NCBI RefSeq assembly: GCF_028289855.1
Contig: NZ_JAQGKZ010000016.1
Span: forward strand, 1 to 47,227
Direction: 5' to 3'
Length of the DNA stretch: 47,227 nt
Source: Sphingomonas bacterium
Lineage (GTDB): Bacteria; Pseudomonadota; Alphaproteobacteria; Sphingomonadales; Sphingomonadaceae
Each line of letters starts with the position of its first letter. The first letter of the stretch is position 1. The position numbers were made by a program, and so were the translations under genes. Of this stretch, positions 43,565-47,227 are shown piece after piece. The notes under the pieces are model-generated. The model did not search any database, was not told the origin of the DNA, and was given only the letters and a program-made list of their open reading frames with translations.

Positions 43565-43689
43565 GGGCGCTTGAACGGTTTTTCGGGAGGCTCGGGACGC
43601 TCGTCGTCGAGGTCGCGGCGGCGCAGCAGGAACCATGCCGCGAGCAGCATCAGTCCATGGCTTACGGCCAGCGCGAAATTGTCGATCAT
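43561..43689 (-). CDS. 42-aa single-TM protein preceding the O-glycosylation ligase
   Basis: Translation from ATG 43689 gives 42 residues: a short polar start, one hydrophobic helix (FALAVSHGLMLLAAWFLL), then basic RRR and an acidic/Pro-rich tail (DLDDERPEPPEKPFKRP). Predicted N-out or N-in single-pass with the charged tail in the cytoplasm by the positive-inside rule. Its TGA overlaps the ligase ATG (ATGA). Length is below usual callers' limits; codon use is like the neighbours. Unknown function, perhaps a small partner of the ligase. Confidence 0.75.
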   Translation of the reverse strand: MIDNFALAVSHGLMLLAAWFLLRRRDLDDERPEPPEKPFKRP

Positions 43690-43775
43690 TGGCCCGTGTC
43701 CGCCTGTCTCCCGCTTTGCCTAGCGACCCCGGGTTGACGCTGCGTTAAACACTGGCGTGGCAGAGGTTATTAACG

Positions 43776-45020
43776 ATGCGCATCCTCCACGTCCTCGACC
43801 ACGGTCTGCCGTTGCAGAGCGGCTACACCTTTCGCACGCGCGCCATTCTGAAGGCGCAGATCGCGCGCGGGTGGAAGGTCGCGGCGGTGACCGGGGCACG
43901 GCACGGTTTGAGCGCTGTGGCCGCCGAGACGGTTGACGGACTCGATTTCTATCGCACCGAACCGTCCGGCGAATCGCTCCCGGTGATCGGCGAGTGGCGC
44001 GAAATCGGGGCACTGGCCGAGCGCGTGACAGAGGTCGCGCGCGACTTCCGCCCCGACGTCATTCACGCGCATTCGCCGGTGATGGACGCGATGGCGGCAT
44101 TGCGCGCGGGTCATGCGCTCGGCGTGCCGGTGCTCTACGAAATCCGCGCCTTCTGGGAAGATGCGGCGGTCGGCAACGGCACGGGCAGCGAAGGGTCGCT
44201 CAAATATCGCGCGACCAAATGGCTGGAGACGCGCGCGGTCCGCCGCGCCGATGCCGTCGCGGTGATCTGCGAGGGGTTGAAAGGCGACCTGGTGGCGCGC
44301 GGGATCGACCCGGCCAGGATCATGGTGTCGCCCAACGGCGTCGATCTGACCTTGTTCGGCGAGCCATTGCCGCGCGATGCCGCGCTCGCCGCCGACTTGG
44401 GGCTGGGTGAGCATGACGATGTCGCCGGGTTCATCGGTAGCTTCTACGACTATGAAGGTCTCGACGATCTTATCGCGGCGATGCCCGCGCTCGTTGCCGC
44501 GCGGCCCCACGCGAAGTTGCTGCTCGTCGGCGGCGGACCGATGGAGCAGGCGCTCCGCGCGCAAGCCGCCGCGTCGCCGGTCGCGGGCGCGATCCGGTTC
44601 GTCGGGCGTATTCCGCATGACCAGGTCGAGCGGTATTACAGTTTGATCGACGTGCTCGCCTATCCGCGCAAGAAGATGCGGCTGACCGATCTGGTCACCC
44701 CGCTCAAGCCGCTCGAAGCGATGGCGCAGGGGCGGCTGGTCGCGGCGTCGGATGTCGGCGGGCATCGCGAACTGATTCGCGACGGCGATACCGGCACGCT
44801 GTTTGCCCCGAACAGCCCTGACGCGATTGCGAGCGCGGTGGCCGGATTGTTCGCCGACCGCACCGGCTGGGACGCCCGTCGAGCGAGGGCGCGGGCCTTC
44901 GTCGAGCGCGATCGTAACTGGTCGTCAAACATTTCGCGTTACGCCCCGGTTTACCAAAGACTTATCGACGCTCGGAAATCGGATCCCGCATGTTTGCCAC
45001 GAACCGTCGCCAGCACCTGA
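43776..45020 (+). CDS. GT4 glycosyltransferase, PEP-CTERM/exosortase A-associated
   Basis: 414-aa retaining GT-B glycosyltransferase. N-terminus MRILHVLDHGLPLQSGYTFR is typical of the exosortase-A-associated family; VIHAHSPVMDAMAALRAG, VLYEIRAFWEDAAV, VSPNGVDL and the donor-site Glu region (VTPLKPLEAMAQGRLVAASDVGGH) are GT4 features. Builds part of an exopolysaccharide in the cytoplasm. Divergent from the 42-aa/ligase/acyltransferase operon by 86 bases. Stop shares an A with the next start (TGATG). Confidence 0.94.
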   Translation: MRILHVLDHGLPLQSGYTFRTRAILKAQIARGWKVAAVTGARHGLSAVAAETVDGLDFYRTEPSGESLPVIGEWREIGALAERVTEVARDFRPDVIHAHSPVMDAMAALRAGHALGVPVLYEIRAFWEDAAVGNGTGSEGSLKYRATKWLETRAVRRADAVAVICEGLKGDLVARGIDPARIMVSPNGVDLTLFGEPLPRDAALAADLGLGEHDDVAGFIGSFYDYEGLDDLIAAMPALVAARPHAKLLLVGGGPMEQALRAQAAASPVAGAIRFVGRIPHDQVERYYSLIDVLAYPRKKMRLTDLVTPLKPLEAMAQGRLVAASDVGGHRELIRDGDTGTLFAPNSPDAIASAVAGLFADRTGWDARRARARAFVERDRNWSSNISRYAPVYQRLIDARKSDPACLPRTVAST

Positions 45021-45898
45021 TGTCCCTCGGCGCGCTCTTCGCCCGCCGCTCGCCGGTCGCGGTGCCGATTGCCCCGGCCGCGGGAATCGTCGCCGCGGGC
45101 CTGGTTGCGGTCGCGTTCCTGCTCATGCCGATCGTGGTGATCGAGGACATGGCGATGGACAGCGGCGTCGCCGCGATGCTGACCGCCGCCGCGCCGCCGT
45201 TCGGGCTGACCGCGCGGCTGGCCGTCGCCTTCTTCGCTGCGCTCGCTGCCGGGGGAGTTATCTGGTTCGGGCTGTTCCTGATCCTGGGCGCGCGCACCGT
45301 CTTGCTCAATCGCGCAACGCCTGAGGATGGCGTCCCCGTGCTACGCCGCGCCGACGCGCATCCCGATGCGCCGCCGCGCCGCCCGGTGTTCGCCAATCGC
45401 GACCTTGGCACGCCGTTCCTTGACGTGAAGGCCGAGCCGGTCGTGGAAGAAGCGGACGTGCCGGCCATCGTGCCGCATTTCGTGGTCGAGGCGTGCGACG
45501 TGCCCGCCGATCTCGACACGCCGATCGCCGCGTATCGCACGCCGACCGACGCGCCGCTGCCCGATCCCGAGCCCGCACCGCAAGCGCCGGTCCTGGCCCC
45601 GACCTCCGCGCAACTGCCCGATCCGGAACCTGCGCCGCAAGCGCCGGTCCTGACCCCGGTCTCCGCGCCGCGCTTCGCGCCGCATGAGCGGATCGAAACG
45701 TTCGGCCTGGCGGTCGCACCGGACAACGAACCGTCACAGCCGCTGCCGCAAGCGACTATCCACGATTTGCTCGAGCGGCTTGAGCGTGGCGTCGCCAAGC
45801 GCCAGCCAGAACCCGCCGCCGAAGCAGAGCCGGAGCGCGAGCAAACGCTCGAAGAAACGCTCGACGCACTCCGCGCGCTCGCCCGGCGGGTCGGCTAG
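45020..45898 (+). CDS. Two-TM protein with Pro-rich tandem repeats, unknown function
   Basis: 292 aa. Two TM helices near residues 20-40 and 70-95, then a long, Pro/Ala/Asp-rich cytoplasmic or periplasmic region. That region has a perfect-phase 57-bp (19-aa) tandem duplication at 45557-45670 (LPDPEPAPQAPVL, then APTSAQ or TPVSAP). A C-terminal acidic coiled-coil-like helix (QTLEETLDALRALARRV) closes it. ATG 45020 overlaps the glycosyltransferase stop; a longer in-frame start at 44990 lies in that gene. Looks like a polysaccharide-export or chain-length accessory, but no family motif supports this. Confidence 0.72.
   Translation: MSLGALFARRSPVAVPIAPAAGIVAAGLVAVAFLLMPIVVIEDMAMDSGVAAMLTAAAPPFGLTARLAVAFFAALAAGGVIWFGLFLILGARTVLLNRATPEDGVPVLRRADAHPDAPPRRPVFANRDLGTPFLDVKAEPVVEEADVPAIVPHFVVEACDVPADLDTPIAAYRTPTDAPLPDPEPAPQAPVLAPTSAQLPDPEPAPQAPVLTPVSAPRFAPHERIETFGLAVAPDNEPSQPLPQATIHDLLERLERGVAKRQPEPAAEAEPEREQTLEETLDALRALARRVG
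45557..45670 (+). repeat. 57-bp tandem duplication inside the two-TM protein gene
   Basis: Two adjacent 57-base units (45557-45613 and 45614-45670) encode 19 residues each, identical for the first 13 residues (LPDPEPAPQAPVL) and diverged afterwards. The units share most bases, with silent changes, so the duplication is not brand new. In frame, so it changes only tail length. Confidence 0.85.
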
Positions 45899-46185
45899 CC
45901 CTCGATCAGCAGCAGTTCGATCGTCGCAGCGTTGGCTCGGCGTTCTACCAACTCCGCACTCGCGACGAAATGCCCGGACAACGGCAAGTCCATGTCGGGC
46001 AACGCGATAAGCCATTCGTCGAGCCGCTCGTCATCGGCGCTTTCGACCGCGATCGTCAGCCGCGTCCCGACGAACAGCGCCGATGCCCAAGGTCGCTCTC
46101 CCAGCACGTCGATCGTGACGTTCAGCGACCGCTCCGCCGCCAAACGTCGCAAAAGTCGCACCCCTACGCGCATGAGCGGCGTCAT
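45895..46185 (-). CDS. 96-aa protein of unknown family, coupled to the small HTH gene
   Basis: 96 aa, no signal peptide or TM helix. Predicted alternating strand/helix: VGVRLLRRLAAERSLNVTIDVLGERPW, LTIAVESADDERLDEWLIALPDMDL, then a Glu/Leu-rich end. Slightly acidic. The start overlaps the HTH stop (ATGA), and the stop shares CTAG with the convergent gene. No catalytic motif, and no match to known toxin folds was recognised. Probably acts with the HTH protein; nature unknown. Confidence 0.7.
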   Translation of the reverse strand: MTPLMRVGVRLLRRLAAERSLNVTIDVLGERPWASALFVGTRLTIAVESADDERLDEWLIALPDMDLPLSGHFVASAELVERRANAATIELLLIEG

Positions 46186-46364
46186 CGCGGCGACCCCTGC
46201 GCGACGATGAAGTCGATTACGCGAACGGCAGTGGACGAACGCGGTTCGCGCCCGTTACGCAAGTCGAGCACGAAGCGCGGATCGTTGACCGCGAGCCGCC
46301 CGAACTTGGTCGCGGGCATGCCCGTCCGCCGCAAAAACCGTTCCACTTCCCGCCCGATATGCAT
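46182..46364 (-). CDS. Small HTH protein
   Basis: 60 aa from ATG 46364 (GAGAAGG seven bases upstream); a TTG at 46412 would add 16 residues but would place the start inside the control region. Helices TGMPATKFGRLAVNDPRFVLDLR form the HTH of a lambda-repressor-like family seen in alphaproteobacteria, with NGREP turn and TAVRVIDFI helix after. It is first in a two-gene minus operon, divergent from the S24 repressor. Confidence 0.78.
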   Translation of the reverse strand: MHIGREVERFLRRTGMPATKFGRLAVNDPRFVLDLRNGREPRSSTAVRVIDFIVAQGSPR

Positions 46365-46380
46365 TGCCAAGCCCTTCTCG

Positions 46381-46392
46381 ATTCGCTCGAAT
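46381..46392. promoter_or_regulatory. Inverted repeat ATTCG-CT-CGAAT
   Basis: A 5-bp perfect dyad around a CT centre, 17 bases upstream of the small HTH gene start. Its place between promoter and RBS suggests an operator for the HTH protein itself; this is inference. Confidence 0.35.
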
Positions 46393-46394
46393 AA

Positions 46395-46409
46395 GTTCTT
46401 GTTCTGTTC
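46395..46409. promoter_or_regulatory. GTTC-N7-GTTC box, candidate LexA (SOS) operator
   Basis: GTTC 46395-46398, seven bases, GTTC 46406-46409, an exact match to the LexA box of alphaproteobacteria; a third GTTC lies between them. On the minus strand it falls between a TTGGAT (-35-like) and ACTTAT (-10-like) spaced by 17 bases, the usual operator position for the HTH operon. Either LexA or the divergent S24 protein could bind. Confidence 0.6.
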
Positions 46410-46425
46410 CAAAATCCAACTTGTC

Positions 46426-46439
46426 TAGGAAATTTCCTA
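46426..46439. promoter_or_regulatory. 14-bp palindrome upstream of the S24 repressor gene
   Basis: TAGGAAATTTCCTA is a perfect palindrome ending five bases before ATG 46445 (17 before ATG 46457). It is A/T-rich in a GC-rich genome. Best read as the autoregulatory operator of the S24 repressor, which would block its own start. Confidence 0.6.
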
Positions 46440-46444
46440 CGACT

Positions 46445-47077
46445 ATGGTGCTGACGATGGACGCGCGGCAAACGGTGGCGGCGATGGCCGATGAAATGGG
46501 CACCAGCCTGGCGGCGCTGTCGCGGATGATCGGGCGCAACCCGGCCTATCTGCAGCAGTTCGTCCAGCGCGGGTCGCCCAAGCGGCTCGACGAGGAGGCG
46601 CGGGCGCGGCTCGCGGCGTTCTTCGGGATCGACGAGGGCCTGCTCGGCGCGCCGCAGCGCGATGTCGGGATGGTGGCGGTGCGGCGGATCGATGCTCAGG
46701 CCGCGGCCGGGCCGGGCGGGCTGGTCGAGGACGACCGCGCAATCGGCGAGGAGCGCATCGACCCGCGAGTCGCTGCGCGGCTAGGCGTGACGCCTGACGC
46801 GCTGACCATGATCACCGCACGCGGGGATTCGATGGAGCCGCTGATCCATGACGGCGATGCACTGTTCGTCGATACCGGCGACCGGCGATTGTCGTCGCGG
46901 CCCGGGCTGTTCGTGCTGCGGCTCGATGGCGCTCTGCTGGTCAAGCGAGTGGCGCGGATCGGGCTCGAGCTTCGCATCGCCAGCGACAATCCCGCCGCCC
47001 CGCCCATCGCGCCGGTGCGCGCGGATCGGGCGGAGATTATCGGGCGGGTGGTAAGATTGGCGCGCTCGCTGAAGTGA
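46445..47077 (+). CDS. S24/LexA-like HTH transcriptional repressor
   Basis: 210 aa from ATG 46445 (206 from ATG 46457). N-terminal HTH (MGTSLAALSRMIGRNPAYLQQFVQRG), linker with an Ala-Gly site (AQAAAGPGG) at the usual cleavage position, and a C-terminal S24 peptidase domain with the Ser-Lys dyad: Ser129 (RGDSMEPLI) and Lys167 (LLVKRVAR), 38 residues apart. Repressors of this kind are inactivated by RecA-linked self-cleavage. Divergent from the small HTH gene, with an SOS-like box and a palindrome between them. Confidence 0.9.
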   Translation: MVLTMDARQTVAAMADEMGTSLAALSRMIGRNPAYLQQFVQRGSPKRLDEEARARLAAFFGIDEGLLGAPQRDVGMVAVRRIDAQAAAGPGGLVEDDRAIGEERIDPRVAARLGVTPDALTMITARGDSMEPLIHDGDALFVDTGDRRLSSRPGLFVLRLDGALLVKRVARIGLELRIASDNPAAPPIAPVRADRAEIIGRVVRLARSLK

Positions 47078-47080
47078 GGC

Positions 47081-47227
47081 TCAACGCCGCCGGTCGACCA
47101 ACCAGATTACCACCGCGGCGGCGACGCCGGCGAGCGCGCCGATCAACAGCCACATCAGCGCGTTCCCCCGCGTCATCCCCAGGACGGCGCCGACGGTCAG
47201 CCCTATCGCAATAAGGAAACCGCCGGC
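47081..47227 (-). CDS. Small membrane protein (N-terminus cut by window edge)
   Basis: The open frame on the minus strand, with no stop through base 47227, ends in TGA at 47081-47083. The visible 48 residues hold two hydrophobic stretches, GGFLIAIGLTVGAVLG and ALMWLLIGALAGVAAAVVIWLV, and a basic C-terminal DRRR. It ends three bases from the S24 gene on the other strand. Family unknown; possibly a small two-TM protein. Confidence 0.65.
   Translation of the reverse strand, partial: AGGFLIAIGLTVGAVLGMTRGNALMWLLIGALAGVAAAVVIWLVDRRR

Noticed and set aside
45895..46364. Definite toxin-antitoxin call for the HTH/96-aa pair
   Set aside because: The 96-aa protein shows no RelE, MazF, PIN or HipA-like motif; kept only as an open possibility.

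Overview
This window is a 47.2-kb chromosomal segment from a high-GC alphaproteobacterium, most likely Sphingomonas or a close relative. The support is the combination of a Tad/Cpa pilus locus of alphaproteobacterial type, a split glycine dehydrogenase (gcvPA/gcvPB) behind a tandem glycine riboswitch, exosortase-A-associated polysaccharide genes, GGAAC-type stress promoters, and the paired palindromic repeats typical of sphingomonad intergenic DNA. No rRNA, tRNA, CRISPR array, transposase or phage structural gene was seen. Gene density is extreme: no gene-free stretch exceeds 300 bases, and the longest (about 290 bases) is filled by the glycine riboswitch.

Layout. 1-4984 (minus): cpaA-cpaB-cpaC-cpaD-cpaE, the start of a Tad pilus operon that runs off the left edge. 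5033-7287 (plus): alpha/beta hydrolase, FAD amino-acid-type oxidoreductase and a small DUF1508 protein. 7284-9643 (minus): ispH-thrB-rnhA. 9740-10390 (plus): a lipoprotein. 10395-16204 (plus): tandem glycine riboswitch, then gcvT-gcvH-(unknown exported protein)-gcvPA-gcvPB-membrane protein. 16201-17085 (minus): EamA transporter. 17241-20180 (plus): archaeal/eukaryal-type proS, thioesterase, secreted PHB-depolymerase-like esterase. 20183-23333 (minus): glpD-unknown-trhO-PilZ. 23468-26354 (plus): rnr and two tandem paralogous membrane proteins. 26351-29291 (minus): ABC exporter and saccharopine-dehydrogenase-like protein. 29416-30633 (plus): intracellular PHA depolymerase. 30644-34049 (minus): MaoC hydratase, thiolase, DUF805, general-stress flavin-type protein, unknown secreted protein. 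34147-38120 (plus): putA and a DUF2167 membrane protein. 38117-40346 (minus): topoisomerase IB and MscS, divergent from pfpI (40457-41008, plus). 41106-43689 (minus): a 42-aa membrane protein, O-glycosylation ligase and acyltransferase, divergent from a glycosyltransferase and a two-TM protein (43776-45898, plus). 45895-47077: a small HTH gene plus an unknown gene, divergent from an S24/LexA-like repressor. The right edge cuts a small membrane protein.

The points that most deserve attention are: (i) four twin-palindrome elements whose arms show compensatory base changes in the stem; (ii) a GTTC-N7-GTTC box and a 14-bp palindrome between an S24 repressor and a small uncharacterised HTH operon; (iii) a palindromic GTTCCGGAAC that can serve as the -35 of two divergent EcfG-type stress promoters (topIB-mscS and pfpI); (iv) small exported proteins of no known family translationally coupled into the glycine-cleavage and glpD operons; (v) a 42-aa membrane ORF coupled to the exosortase-associated ligase; and (vi) convergent gene pairs that repeatedly share a single 4-base CTAG/CTAA stop overlap.
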